Notes under the pieces: model-generated | Told to the model about the DNA's origin: nothing | Database searches by the model: none | What the model saw: the letters and a program-made list of their open reading frames with translations, nothing else | Position numbers and translations under genes: made by a program | Assembly (NCBI GenBank): GCA_016296675.1 | Contig: JAEDIV010000092.1 | Location: 1-10,440 of the forward strand | Source of the DNA: Clostridia bacterium | GTDB lineage: Bacteria; Bacillota; Clostridia; Christensenellales; Aristaeellaceae | DNA: 10,440 nucleotides | Direction of reading: 5' to 3' | In this document: piece by piece, positions 1 to 7,243 of the stretch | Numbering within the stretch: the first letter of the stretch is position 1 | How the letters are laid out: each line of letters starts with the position of its first letter

Positions 1-55
1 GAGAGGAAGTTATCTCCCTCTCCATACCTCTCCCGGAGGTTTGTTGATGATCTGA
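1..55 (+). repeat. Terminal 55-bp inverted repeat, left copy
   Basis: Bases 1-55 are the exact reverse complement of 10385-10439; identity ends at base 56. The unit is rich in CTCTCC/GGAGAGG runs. It contains a small hairpin (ACCTC, 5-nt loop, GAGGT) around 26-40 and a second imperfect hairpin in the first 24 bases that would use one more base outside the window. The inner edge touches the hairpin at 54-88. It is probably a dispersed intergenic repeat; mobility is not shown by the sequence. Confidence 0.9.
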
Positions 56-88
56 CGCTGCCTGAAAACGCGAATTTCAGGCAGCGTC
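54..88 (-). terminator. 14-bp hairpin downstream of dacF, probable terminator
   Basis: Arms 54-67 and 75-88 pair perfectly over 14 bp around a 7-nt loop, 4 bases beyond the stop codon of the carboxypeptidase gene. On the minus strand no T-run follows the stem; the sequence runs straight into the 55-bp repeat. On the plus strand TTATTT follows. The hairpin could act in both directions or be Rho-assisted for dacF. The stem is certain and the terminator role is inferred from its position. Confidence 0.6.
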
Positions 89-92
89 TTAT

Positions 93-1268
93 TTAAAACA
101 GCCATCTTCCCCACGCTCTTTCCCAAGCATCGAAAAAGCGTTCTCTCTCCACGCCTTCTGCCGTTACTACAGGGATTTTTGCAATGGTTCTTCCGTTTCT
201 CACAATGTCCACGCTTCCGATTTCATAGCCTTTTTCAAACGGTGCGCGGATAGAATCCGGAAGCGTCGGGATAAGCTCGATATCAGCGGTTTCGGATTTG
301 TTCATGAGAAGGTGTAAATCTCCGTTGAGTTCCAGGGGGACGCTGTCTTCCCTTCCGCCCGCTACCTTCATGCCGCCTTTGACGCGCGTTCCCTTTTCGG
401 CGACTGCGGTCACACGGTAGTTTGCAAATCCGTAATCCAGCATATCTTCCGCGACGGAAAACCTCGTTTTGCCAGCGTCCGCGCCCAGGACGACCGCGAT
501 CAATCGCATGCCGCTTCGTTTGGCTGTTGCCGATATGCAGTAGCCCGCTTCGTTGGTCGATCCTGTTTTTCCGCCGTCGCAGCCCTCATACAGACGGATC
601 AGGCGGTTGGTATTGGTAAGATCGGTCACTCTTCCGTCCAGATGGTCCAGTTTATCCATCCATACGGTGGAGTATTTATAGTAAATATCTTTCTGAAACA
701 GCGCCTGCGACATGGCGGCCACATCTCTGGCCGTCGTATGCTGACCGCTTTCAGGAAGGCCCGTGCAGTTTAAAAACACCGTGTCCATCATATTGAGTTC
801 TTTGGCGCGTTTGTTCATCTCCTGCACAAATAAGTCCTCGCTCCCGTATATATGCTCGGCAATCGCAACAGCGGCGTCATTGGCGCTTGCAACAATGGCG
901 CTTTTTAAAAGGATCTCCAGCGTCTGAACTTCGCCCGTATCCAGAAGCACCTGAGATCCGCCCATACCGGAGGCGTTTTTCGATATATTCACGCTGTCCG
1001 TCAGGGAAACGCGCCCGTTTTCCACGGCCTCTATGCACATGAGTATCGTCATCATTTTGACAATTGACGCAACCGGACGCTTTTCATCGGCGTTTTTTTC
1101 AAAGATGACCTGTCCGCTGGACGCTTCCAAGAGTACTGCGCTTTTGCAGTTCACGCCGATAGGCGTGCCCTCCACAAGCGGCAGCACTGACAATGCAGCC
1201 TGCGCGCTCATCGGCGTCAGAAGACATACGATCAGCGCGCAGGCAAGCATCTCTTTTATTTTGCGCAT
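93..1268 (-). CDS. dacF: D-alanyl-D-alanine carboxypeptidase (DacF/PBP5-like, peptidase S11)
   Basis: 391-residue secreted penicillin-binding protein that trims the terminal D-Ala from peptidoglycan pentapeptides outside the cytoplasmic membrane. A signal peptide covers about residues 1-24 (basic MRKIK, hydrophobic core, SAQA cleavage). The three active-site motifs of the family are present: SIVK (nucleophile Ser68, Lys71), SAN (128-130) and KTG (234-236). The PBP5 C-terminal beta domain follows from about 285 to 375, and the length is normal. The start at 1268 is supported by GGAGGG (1275-1280) 6 nt upstream. The gene lies 64 nt after the DNA repair genes, so it may be read through from them or from a weak promoter in the gap. 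No obvious transmembrane anchor follows; the C-terminus resembles the amphipathic membrane-association segment of PBP5 relatives. The family call is very secure; the symbol dacF as opposed to dacA/dacB is a guess based on type. Confidence 0.93.
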   Translation of the reverse strand: MRKIKEMLACALIVCLLTPMSAQAALSVLPLVEGTPIGVNCKSAVLLEASSGQVIFEKNADEKRPVASIVKMMTILMCIEAVENGRVSLTDSVNISKNASGMGGSQVLLDTGEVQTLEILLKSAIVASANDAAVAIAEHIYGSEDLFVQEMNKRAKELNMMDTVFLNCTGLPESGQHTTARDVAAMSQALFQKDIYYKYSTVWMDKLDHLDGRVTDLTNTNRLIRLYEGCDGGKTGSTNEAGYCISATAKRSGMRLIAVVLGADAGKTRFSVAEDMLDYGFANYRVTAVAEKGTRVKGGMKVAGGREDSVPLELNGDLHLLMNKSETADIELIPTLPDSIRAPFEKGYEIGSVDIVRNGRTIAKIPVVTAEGVERERFFDAWERAWGRWLF

Positions 1269-1297
1269 TTTGCACCCTCCCGAATCGTTTTTGATGC

Positions 1298-1303
1298 ATC
1301 ATA
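1298..1303 (-). promoter_or_regulatory. Possible -10 box for dacF
   Basis: On the minus strand TATGAT (5 of 6 to consensus) lies about 30 nt before the dacF start. No good -35 hexamer sits 16-18 nt upstream, so this is weak. Read-through from the upstream operon is an equal alternative. Confidence 0.25.
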
Positions 1304-1332
1304 CGCGATAAGCTTTTAAAACATACCGAAAA

Positions 1333-1707
1333 TCACTGAAGATGCGCAATGTCCGACTCAAATTCTTCCGCGCCGAGATATCCGGCGAAATCCTCCAGCA
1401 TTTTCAGAACCGCTTTTTTCATAGGTTCCGTAATTCTGACATTCTCCTCCCACCACCAGGTTTTGATCTTCAGCCGTCCGCCGCGGTAGGGCTCGGGCTC
1501 AAAGCGGGCGATGAACCTGTCTTTATAGAACACCGGCAGCACATAATAGCCGTATTTCCGCTTTTCCTTCGGCGTATATACTTCCCATGTATAGTCAAAA
1601 TCAAATATCCGCTTGATCAGTTTTCTGTCCCACATGAGGTTGTCCAGCGGAGCGATTGCCCGCGCAAGATACTTACGCGCCTCGTTTACAGTATAGATTT
1701 TATCCAT
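1333..1707 (-). CDS. Stand-alone C-terminal domain of AlkZ/YcaQ-type DNA glycosylase (HTH_42 family)
   Basis: 124 residues matching only the last third of the AlkZ/YcaQ (winged-helix, HTH_42/DUF1006) family, whose members run about 350-410 residues and excise bulky alkyl adducts or unhook interstrand crosslinks. Recognisable family segments are PLDNLMWDR (20-28), FDFDYTWEVYTP (35-46), KRKYGYYVLPVF (49-60) and the KTWWWEE patch (82-88). The N-terminal winged-helix region carrying the catalytic QxQ motif is absent. The start is well supported: GGAG lies 8 nt upstream, and the ATG sits inside the last codons of the upstream helicase gene (8-nt overlap), which indicates translational coupling. 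A random decay product would not be expected to keep this. It may be a DNA-binding accessory of the helicase, or a truncated remnant that happens to keep a start signal. Without the catalytic motif, glycosylase activity is unlikely. Family assignment is from recalled motifs. Confidence 0.75.
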   Translation of the reverse strand: MDKIYTVNEARKYLARAIAPLDNLMWDRKLIKRIFDFDYTWEVYTPKEKRKYGYYVLPVFYKDRFIARFEPEPYRGGRLKIKTWWWEENVRITEPMKKAVLKMLEDFAGYLGAEEFESDIAHLQ

Positions 1708-3976
1708 GCTTTTTCTCCGCTTTTGTGAGTTCCTTCAGAATCGCAATCAGCGCCTTTTTTCCGCCCTGTGCGTTTGCGCCCACACAGCTGGGGCACCCGT
1801 TTTCGCATGGGCAGGACAAAAGCATTTCAAGCGCTTCCTCAAAAAGCCGCATATCCATCTCGTACACGCGGTCGGAAAGACCGACGCCGCCGGGAATATG
1901 GTCATACAGATAGACAGTCGGCTGCTCGCTGAAGGGGTCTTTTACATGATATACGACGGAGATATCGGTGGTCGCGCACATAAGATGCATGGGCGCGATG
2001 TGGCGGATCAGGTATGCCAGAGCCACCATCGCCGTCTTCATTTCGTCTTTTCCGTATTTGTCTTCAAGGCCCTCCGGCAGCGTCCACCAGCAGGCGGACG
2101 TCTGCATTTCAAGTTCGGGCAGCGTAACGGGGCCCCATCCCAAATTCTCATGGGTATCGAAGCGGATTTTCTTAAAGAGTGTAACGATCGAGGAAACCAG
2201 AACCTCGCCCCTGTGCTTGGTGAGCGGACCGGCCGGCGCATCCTCAAATTCGTCCAGCACTTTCAGGCTTGTCGTCAGGTCTGCGTCTGTATAATAGCCC
2301 ACGTCCACCTGACGGATATAGGCCTTTTTGTCATCAAAATCAAGGTCCTCCACCTGATACTGCCTGCCCTCATGCATATAAATGGCGTATTTATGAAGCA
2401 GCATCGGCACGGTGAAACGGTCCATCTCGCCGATCACCTTGTGCTTTTTGGGATCGGTGATATCGACAATCAGGAAGTTCTGATCGCTTGCGCTTCTTAA
2501 ATTGATACCGGCCTGCGGAAATTCCTCCGCCATCCAGTACCATTTTCCGTTTACGCAGCGCAGGATGTTCTGATCGGAAAGATAATTTAAAAGCTCTTCC
2601 GTCTCCTCCACATCCCCGAACTTTTCGCCTTCCGCAAAAGGCAGCTCATATGCCGCGCATTTTATGTGGTTTAAAAGGATAAACAGATTATTCGGGTTGA
2701 TGTACGCCCTTTCCGGCGACTGACCGAAGAAATACTCCGGATGCGTGATAATATACTGATCCAAAGGATTTGAGCTCGCGACCAGAATCATCAAAGCTTC
2801 GTTGCTTCTGCGGCCGGCTCGGCCTGCCTGCTGCCAGGTGCTTGCGATGGTTCCGGGATAGCCGCACATGACGCACGCGTCCAATTGGCCGATGTCAATG
2901 CCCAATTCCAGCGCATTTGTGGAAACGACCATGTCTACATTGCCTGCGCGGAGCTCGCGCTCAATTTCGCGTCTGAGCGTAGGCAGATAGCCGCCTCTGT
3001 AGCCCCTTACGCGCGCGGCGTTTCCGAGCGGATCGCGCACGAGATCTTTTCCGTAGCGCAGAAGCACTTCAACCGCCAGGCGAGAGCGCGCAAACACGAT
3101 GGACTGGATGCCGGAGAGAATCAGTTTCTGCGAGATATCACGCGTTGCGGGGATGCTTCCCGCGCGGATGCCAAGCTGTTTGTTGATGACCGGCGGGTTG
3201 TAGAAAACAACATGCTTTCTCCCTGCGGGCGCGCCGTTGTCGTCGATCATCTCCATGGGCTTTCCGACCATGTTTTCGGCAAGCTCTTTGGGATTCTGAA
3301 TCGTGGCCGAGCAGCAGATGAAGGTGGGGTTCGCGCCGTAAAAAGCGCAGATTCTTCTTAAGCGCCTTAAGACATTTGCAAGGTTTGACCCGAACACGCC
3401 GCGGTAGGCATGGATTTCGTCGATGACAACATACTTGAGATTTTCAAAAAGGTGCACCCATTTCGTGTGGTGCGGAAGAATTCCCTGATGCAGCATATCG
3501 GGATTCGTGACCACGACGTGCCCTGCCTGGCGGATGGCGGTGCGCGCGCTCGCGGGCGTATCTCCGTCATAGGTATAGGCCTTGATCTCTTCGCCCATTT
3601 CTTCAATCAGGCTGTATAATTCGCTCACCTGATCGCTGGAGAGCGCCTTGGTTGGGAAAAGATACAACGCGCGCGACGCTTTGTCCTTGATGATCGCGTT
3701 TAAAACGGGCAGATTGTAGCACATCGTTTTTCCGCTGGCCGTAGGCGTTACGACGACAAAGTCGCGCCCGCTCGATGCAAGATCGACCGCTTTTCTCTGA
3801 TGCACATACAGCTTATCGATTCCGCGCGCGGAAAGAACGCGAATCACCTTCTCGTCCATATCATCCGGGAAGGAAGCATATCTGGCCGCCCTTGGCTCAA
3901 TTTCATGCCAATGGGTGACGTTCTCAATAAAATCCGCGTCTTTTTTTAGCGACTGTATGAAATCGGTAAGCTTCAT
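1700..3976 (-). CDS. mrfA: DEAD/DEAH-box helicase with DUF1998 domain, MrfA (YprA)/Hrq1 family
   Basis: 758-residue superfamily 2 DNA helicase, close in length to Bacillus subtilis MrfA (YprA), which acts with the nuclease MrfB in a UvrABC-independent repair route for mitomycin C adducts and crosslinks. Visible motifs: Q-like VHQ (58-60), Walker A TPTASGKT (77-84), Walker B DEIH (186-189), motif III SAT (223-225), motif IV IVFARSR (293-299), motif V region TNALELGIDIG (353-363) and motif VI QQAGRAGR (382-389). The C-terminal DUF1998 region ends with four clustered cysteines (722, 724, 728, 731; CxCxxxCxxC), the expected metal site. The start at 3976 has AAGGA 10 nt upstream and follows thiI by 6 nt. 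The next gene overlaps its end by 8 nt. No mrfB-like exonuclease lies in the window. The helicase and DUF1998 call is secure; the mrfA orthology is inferred from architecture and length. Confidence 0.88.
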   Translation of the reverse strand: MKLTDFIQSLKKDADFIENVTHWHEIEPRAARYASFPDDMDEKVIRVLSARGIDKLYVHQRKAVDLASSGRDFVVVTPTASGKTMCYNLPVLNAIIKDKASRALYLFPTKALSSDQVSELYSLIEEMGEEIKAYTYDGDTPASARTAIRQAGHVVVTNPDMLHQGILPHHTKWVHLFENLKYVVIDEIHAYRGVFGSNLANVLRRLRRICAFYGANPTFICCSATIQNPKELAENMVGKPMEMIDDNGAPAGRKHVVFYNPPVINKQLGIRAGSIPATRDISQKLILSGIQSIVFARSRLAVEVLLRYGKDLVRDPLGNAARVRGYRGGYLPTLRREIERELRAGNVDMVVSTNALELGIDIGQLDACVMCGYPGTIASTWQQAGRAGRRSNEALMILVASSNPLDQYIITHPEYFFGQSPERAYINPNNLFILLNHIKCAAYELPFAEGEKFGDVEETEELLNYLSDQNILRCVNGKWYWMAEEFPQAGINLRSASDQNFLIVDITDPKKHKVIGEMDRFTVPMLLHKYAIYMHEGRQYQVEDLDFDDKKAYIRQVDVGYYTDADLTTSLKVLDEFEDAPAGPLTKHRGEVLVSSIVTLFKKIRFDTHENLGWGPVTLPELEMQTSACWWTLPEGLEDKYGKDEMKTAMVALAYLIRHIAPMHLMCATTDISVVYHVKDPFSEQPTVYLYDHIPGGVGLSDRVYEMDMRLFEEALEMLLSCPCENGCPSCVGANAQGGKKALIAILKELTKAEKKHG

Positions 3977-3982
3977 AAAATA

Positions 3983-5137
3983 TTAGTCCTTCAAGAAAAG
4001 AATTTCTGTGTTCTGAACCGCTTCCTCGATCAAGGTTTCAAGATCAAGGCGCTTTTCTTCTTTTTCCACCTTGTCGATTTTCGGCTTGGTCACCGGATGA
4101 CGGGGCGTAAAGACCGTACAGCAATCCTCATACGGCAGGATAGAGGTTTCATAAGTATCGATTTCCTCGGCGATTCGGATGATGGCCAGTTTGTCCATGC
4201 CGATCAAAGGACGGAACACGGGCATAGTCGCAACCGCGTCCGTGCAGGCGAGCGCCTCCATGGTCTGGGAAGCGACCTGGCCGATGGATTCGCCGGTGAT
4301 GAGCGCAAGGCAATTGTTCTCCTTGGCAATGCGGTCGGCAATTCGCATCATGGCGCGTCTCATAATGACGGTGCCGAGGCCGTCCTCGCATTTTTCGTGG
4401 ATTTCCATCTGGATTTTCGTAAAGGGAACCATGTGAACGCGCATGCCGTATTCGTACTCGCCCACCTTCTTGGCAAGCGCGAGCACCTTTTCTTTAGCGC
4501 GCTCGGAGGTATAGGGCGGAGACGCAAAGTGAATGGACTGAACATGCACGCCGCGTCTCATGATCTGATATCCCGCAACGGGCGAATCGATGCCGCCGGA
4601 TAAAAGCAGCATGGCACGTCCGCTGGTGCCCATGGGAAGGCCGCCGACAGCCATGGTTTCGGTGTTGCAAAGATATGCATGATCGCGGATATCGACCTTC
4701 ATCCTGATTTCGGGATCATGAACATCGACGACCAGTTTGTCGTTGACTTCCAGAATCGCTTCGCCGACTTTCGCAGCCAGTTCCTGAGAATTGAGCGGGA
4801 ACTTTTTATCGCTTCTTTTGCAGATGACTTTGAAAGAGCCTCTCATGCCCTTCATCATTTCAGCGGCCTGACGGCAGATCGCGTCCAGATCCTTTTCCAT
4901 TTCGATGGCGGGGCTTACGGAATAGATGCCGAACACCTTTCTTACGCGCTCAGCGCACTCATCCATATCGCTGGCGTTGGAAACGTAAATGCGGCTTTCC
5001 GCCATCCATACATGACCGCCGATGTCTTCAACGGCTTTTCGGACGTTGTCCACCAGCGTGCGTAAAAAATAGGGGCGGTTGCTTCCCTTTAAATGAACTT
5101 CGCCGAAGCGGGCGAGAAGAACTCTGCGCATAATCAT
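3983..5137 (-). CDS. thiI: tRNA uracil 4-sulfurtransferase ThiI (rhodanese-less)
   Basis: 384-residue cytoplasmic enzyme that adenylates U8 of tRNA and inserts sulfur to form 4-thiouridine; in some bacteria it also serves thiazole synthesis. Order of parts: N-terminal ferredoxin-like domain with RFGEVHLKG (10-18), THUMP domain about 60-165, then the PP-loop ATPase with SGGIDSP (180-186). The DCC cysteines (339-340) match the position of the conserved catalytic/disulfide cysteine of the family. There is no C-terminal rhodanese domain, as in Bacillus ThiI, which receives sulfur directly from a dedicated desulfurase; the gene upstream is exactly that kind of enzyme. The stop of the desulfurase (TAA) abuts the first ATG. 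AAGGAG sits just before that stop, 4 nt from ATG 5137 and 10 nt from an in-frame ATG at 5131, so a start at 5131 (residue 3) is equally possible. Confidence 0.94.
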   Translation of the reverse strand: MIMRRVLLARFGEVHLKGSNRPYFLRTLVDNVRKAVEDIGGHVWMAESRIYVSNASDMDECAERVRKVFGIYSVSPAIEMEKDLDAICRQAAEMMKGMRGSFKVICKRSDKKFPLNSQELAAKVGEAILEVNDKLVVDVHDPEIRMKVDIRDHAYLCNTETMAVGGLPMGTSGRAMLLLSGGIDSPVAGYQIMRRGVHVQSIHFASPPYTSERAKEKVLALAKKVGEYEYGMRVHMVPFTKIQMEIHEKCEDGLGTVIMRRAMMRIADRIAKENNCLALITGESIGQVASQTMEALACTDAVATMPVFRPLIGMDKLAIIRIAEEIDTYETSILPYEDCCTVFTPRHPVTKPKIDKVEKEEKRLDLETLIEEAVQNTEILFLKD

Positions 5138-6283
5138 TTATCTCCTTTGAAAACGCTTAAGAAGGTCGTATTTTGCTTTCACGACTTCAGCGGCATAGTT
5201 GATTTCATCACAGGTGGTATAGGGAGAAAGGCTGAATCTGAGCGCCCATTCGGCTTTTTTCGCCGGGATGCCCATTTCAGTCAGCACGCGGCTCACCTTC
5301 ATTTTTTTGCTGGAGCAGGCGCTGCCGGTGGAGGCGAAAACGCCTTCTTCCTCAAGCGCATGGAGCATGACTTCGCCCCTTACATTCGGGAAGCCGAAAT
5401 TGACGATGTGCGGCGCGGCAGTTTCAGGCTCGGGGCCGTTTATGATAAGATCCGGAACCGCATCTTTAAAAGCGCTGATCAGCATCCGCTTTTTTTCCAT
5501 CAGCTTGCTTTTCAGATCCGGCATCGCCTTCATTTCCTTTATCGCCTGCATAAGGCCGAAAATGCCGGGCGTGTTTTCCGTTCCGCTTCTGAGCCCCTCT
5601 TCCTGACCGCCGCCGATGTGCGCAGGAGCCAGGCGAACGCCTTTTCTGACCACCAGCGCGCCGACGCCCTTCGGACCATGGATTTTGTGGGAAGAGAGCG
5701 TATACAGATCGCACAGGGAGAAATCCATTTCGCATCTTAAAAAGCCCTGAACGCCGTCGATATGCAGAAGCGTCTTACTGCCCTTTTCGCGGACAAGCTC
5801 TGAAAGCCTTTTTACATCCGCAATCGCGCCGGTTTCATTGTTGACCTGCATGACGCTTACAAGCGTAAGTCCCTTTTCAAGCTCGCTTTCCAGCTGATCA
5901 AAATCAAGCTGTCCTTTTCCATCGACCCTGATCCTGACAATTTCCGCGCCCAATTTGGTAAGCGCGTCCGCCGCATCAAGAACGCTCGGATGCTCGACCG
6001 ACGATACCGCAATGCGGATGGGCGGCCTTGAAACGCCGAATACACCGAAGAGCGCGAGATTGTTGGATTCCGTGCCGCCGGATGTGAAAATCACGCGCGC
6101 GTCCTTTGCGCCTATGCTTTTTCTGATTTCGTCGCGGCACAGATTCATCTCTTTTTCCACTTCGAGCGCTTCCTTATAAAGCGACGAGGGATTATAATAC
6201 ATTTCGCTCATCCGTTTCGTCATTTCATTTATGACGCCCGCGGATGGTTTTGTGGTTGCACTGTTGTCCAGATACGCCTGCAT
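5138..6283 (-). CDS. Cysteine desulfurase, NifS/IscS class (NifZ-like partner of ThiI)
   Basis: 381-residue PLP enzyme that converts cysteine to alanine and holds the sulfur as a persulfide. Motifs in order: LDNSATT (5-11), TSGGTESNN (67-75), EHP with His98 stacking on PLP, VNNETG (147-152), Asp176 and Gln179 around the cofactor, SSHKIHGPKG (197-206) with Schiff-base Lys200, the GGGQE...LRSGTEN loop (224-237), and STGSACSS (318-325) with persulfide Cys323. It directly abuts a ThiI lacking the rhodanese domain. By analogy with the B. subtilis nifZ-thiI pair, this is most likely a dedicated sulfur donor for s4U and not the general iron-sulfur cluster enzyme; no iscU or sufU gene is adjacent. 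The start at 6283 has GGAAGG 10 nt upstream. It heads a four-gene minus-strand cluster. A terminator ends only 17 nt before it, so its promoter is not obvious. Confidence 0.93.
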   Translation of the reverse strand: MQAYLDNSATTKPSAGVINEMTKRMSEMYYNPSSLYKEALEVEKEMNLCRDEIRKSIGAKDARVIFTSGGTESNNLALFGVFGVSRPPIRIAVSSVEHPSVLDAADALTKLGAEIVRIRVDGKGQLDFDQLESELEKGLTLVSVMQVNNETGAIADVKRLSELVREKGSKTLLHIDGVQGFLRCEMDFSLCDLYTLSSHKIHGPKGVGALVVRKGVRLAPAHIGGGQEEGLRSGTENTPGIFGLMQAIKEMKAMPDLKSKLMEKKRMLISAFKDAVPDLIINGPEPETAAPHIVNFGFPNVRGEVMLHALEEEGVFASTGSACSSKKMKVSRVLTEMGIPAKKAEWALRFSLSPYTTCDEINYAAEVVKAKYDLLKRFQRR

Positions 6284-6300
6284 GCGTCAATCGCCTTCCT

Positions 6301-6348
6301 GCAAGAAAAGCGGAACGCCTCTTCGAGAAAGCACGAAGAAGCATCCCG
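6301..6348 (-). terminator. Rho-independent terminator after the two-TM membrane protein gene
   Basis: In minus-strand RNA the arms 6348-6334 and 6325-6311 form a 15-bp stem with three G-U pairs and an 8-nt loop, followed by CUUUUCUU (6310-6303). In plus-strand RNA the three G-U positions become A-C mismatches, so the element is directional. It ends the transcript of the gene at 6373-6930 and sits directly before the cysteine desulfurase gene. Confidence 0.7.
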
Positions 6349-6372
6349 TTTTCATTTAGTTTTTCGTTTTTC

Positions 6373-6930
6373 TTAGCCCTGCCATACGCCGAAGTTCAGA
6401 TAACCGCGGCTGTTGATCATGTTAAGCATTTCCTGACTGGGCTCGATGACCGCCAGATGGCGCACACCGTTTTTCGTGAAATAGATGTAGGTAAGGTTTG
6501 CATCGCGGTTCAGAAACCAGTTGTGGCGCTTGATGGTCTTGTCGTTCAGATAGCGGTTGAAAGAAGGATGCTGAACAGAGCCGATGCTCTCAACGATCTT
6601 CATGTTGATTTCGGAAAGATATCTGCGCTTGGAATTGTTGAGAACCATGGATACGTCCAGAACGCCGTTAGTGAACGTGTACTCATATTCAATGCGAAGG
6701 CCGTCCTTCTTCACCCAAAGAAGCACCGCAAGAGCGATAAACACGACCGCCACAATGACGCTGCCCCGGGCAAACGCACCCGTTCCGATGGTGTTAAGCG
6801 CAGCCTGCAGCATGAAAATGCCGATCACGCCGAAAAGGACGAGCATCGTCCAGGCGAGGTAATAGGTAAAATTCGCAAAGCCGCTATGTCTTCTTACGAC
6901 GATTTCTTCCTTAAAGTTATCCATTGCCAT
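6373..6930 (-). CDS. Two-transmembrane-segment protein of unknown function
   Basis: About 185 residues from the chosen start. An N-terminal basic stretch (EEIVVRR) precedes two hydrophobic segments: FTYYLAWTMLVLFGVIGIF and, after a short loop, SVIVAVVFIALAVLLWV. A soluble C-terminal part of about 110 residues follows, with EYEYTFTNGVLDV and mixed beta-type sequence ending near GYLNFGVWQG. The pattern (two helices, then a beta-rich cytoplasmic domain) resembles small uncharacterised membrane protein families common in Clostridia, possibly DUF6106, but I am not sure of the family. An ATG at 6948 also opens the frame, but it overlaps the GGAGGG Shine-Dalgarno sequence itself, so ATG 6930 (10 nt downstream of it) is the likely start. 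It has its own promoter and terminator, so it is a single-gene transcription unit. No function is assigned. Confidence 0.8.
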   Translation of the reverse strand: MAMDNFKEEIVVRRHSGFANFTYYLAWTMLVLFGVIGIFMLQAALNTIGTGAFARGSVIVAVVFIALAVLLWVKKDGLRIEYEYTFTNGVLDVSMVLNNSKRRYLSEINMKIVESIGSVQHPSFNRYLNDKTIKRHNWFLNRDANLTYIYFTKNGVRHLAVIEPSQEMLNMINSRGYLNFGVWQG

Positions 6931-6940
6931 GATGAATTTG

Positions 6941-6946
6941 CCCTCC
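6941..6946 (-). promoter_or_regulatory. Ribosome binding site that fixes the start at 6930
   Basis: GGAGGG on the minus strand begins at the third base of the upstream ATG (6948-6946). That ATG therefore cannot be served by it. The ATG at 6930 lies 10 nt downstream of the motif. Confidence 0.7.
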
Positions 6947-6976
6947 AATATGTGTTGTATAGACTACAGTGCATCT

Positions 6977-6985
6977 ATTATACCA
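6977..6985 (-). promoter_or_regulatory. Extended -10 promoter of the two-TM protein gene
   Basis: On the minus strand TGGTATAAT: a perfect TATAAT at 6982-6977 with the upstream TG of an extended -10. No good -35 sits 17 nt upstream, which fits an extended -10 promoter. Transcription would start near 6970, giving a leader of about 40 nt. Confidence 0.7.
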
Positions 6986-7031
6986 TATTTTTCGGCTTTC
7001 GCATAGCAAAAATTCATTCTTCATGTTTTTT

Positions 7032-7243
7032 TCACTTTACGTTCTGTTTTCCCTTCCCACAGGCCCAAAAATAATTGAACGGCTGAAACACCATGCCCAT
7101 TCTGAGCGTGATCTCCCTGAGCGTACGCGAACTGGCGTACTCGATTATTCCGTTTTTCATTTCGCGCATTTTTGCGCCGTCCAGCTGATTTCCCCTGCGT
7201 CCACTTTTTCAAGCTGATTCATGCGCCGTAAAAACGTGCTCTT
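7032..7243 (-). pseudogene. Fragment of an amino-acid ABC transporter ATPase (GlnQ-like), frameshifted
   Basis: On the minus strand from 7243 the reading KSTFLRRMNQLEKVDAGEI matches the end of Walker A and the following helix of polar amino-acid ABC ATPases. One nucleotide is missing at 7185-7186, and the match continues in the next frame as LDGAKM...YASSRTLREITLRMGMVFQPFNYF, ending with the Q-loop at about 7065-7100. After that the homology stops; the frame continues without resemblance to a TGA at 7032. Everything before the Walker A lysine and everything after the Q-loop (signature motif, Walker B, H-loop) is missing, so it cannot encode a working ATPase. It is fused without a gap to the substrate-binding protein remnant. 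The match is by recalled family sequence. Confidence 0.75.

Noticed and set aside
54..88. Classical intrinsic terminator for dacF
   Set aside because: The stem is perfect but the dacF-proximal strand has no T-run after it. It is kept only as a probable terminator, with Rho-assisted or bidirectional action left open.
1706..2500. 264-codon open frame on the plus strand opposite the helicase gene
   Set aside because: It is antisense to a secure helicase gene with all motifs, has no ribosome binding site or recognisable domain, and is Arg/His/Gly-rich as expected of a shadow frame.
1700..3976. DUF1998 helicase as part of a DISARM-, Druantia- or Dpd-like defence system
   Set aside because: Size and architecture fit stand-alone MrfA/Hrq1. 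No methyltransferase, phospholipase D, DrmB-like or other defence gene lies beside it, and it sits in a housekeeping operon.
6284..6372. Riboswitch or T-box before the cysteine desulfurase
   Set aside because: The gap is only 89 nt and is filled by a simple terminator hairpin; no conserved riboswitch core can be seen.
6244..7074. 276-codon plus-strand open frame spanning the membrane protein gene and its promoter
   Set aside because: It crosses a terminator, a promoter and a well-supported minus-strand gene, and its translation shows no domain.
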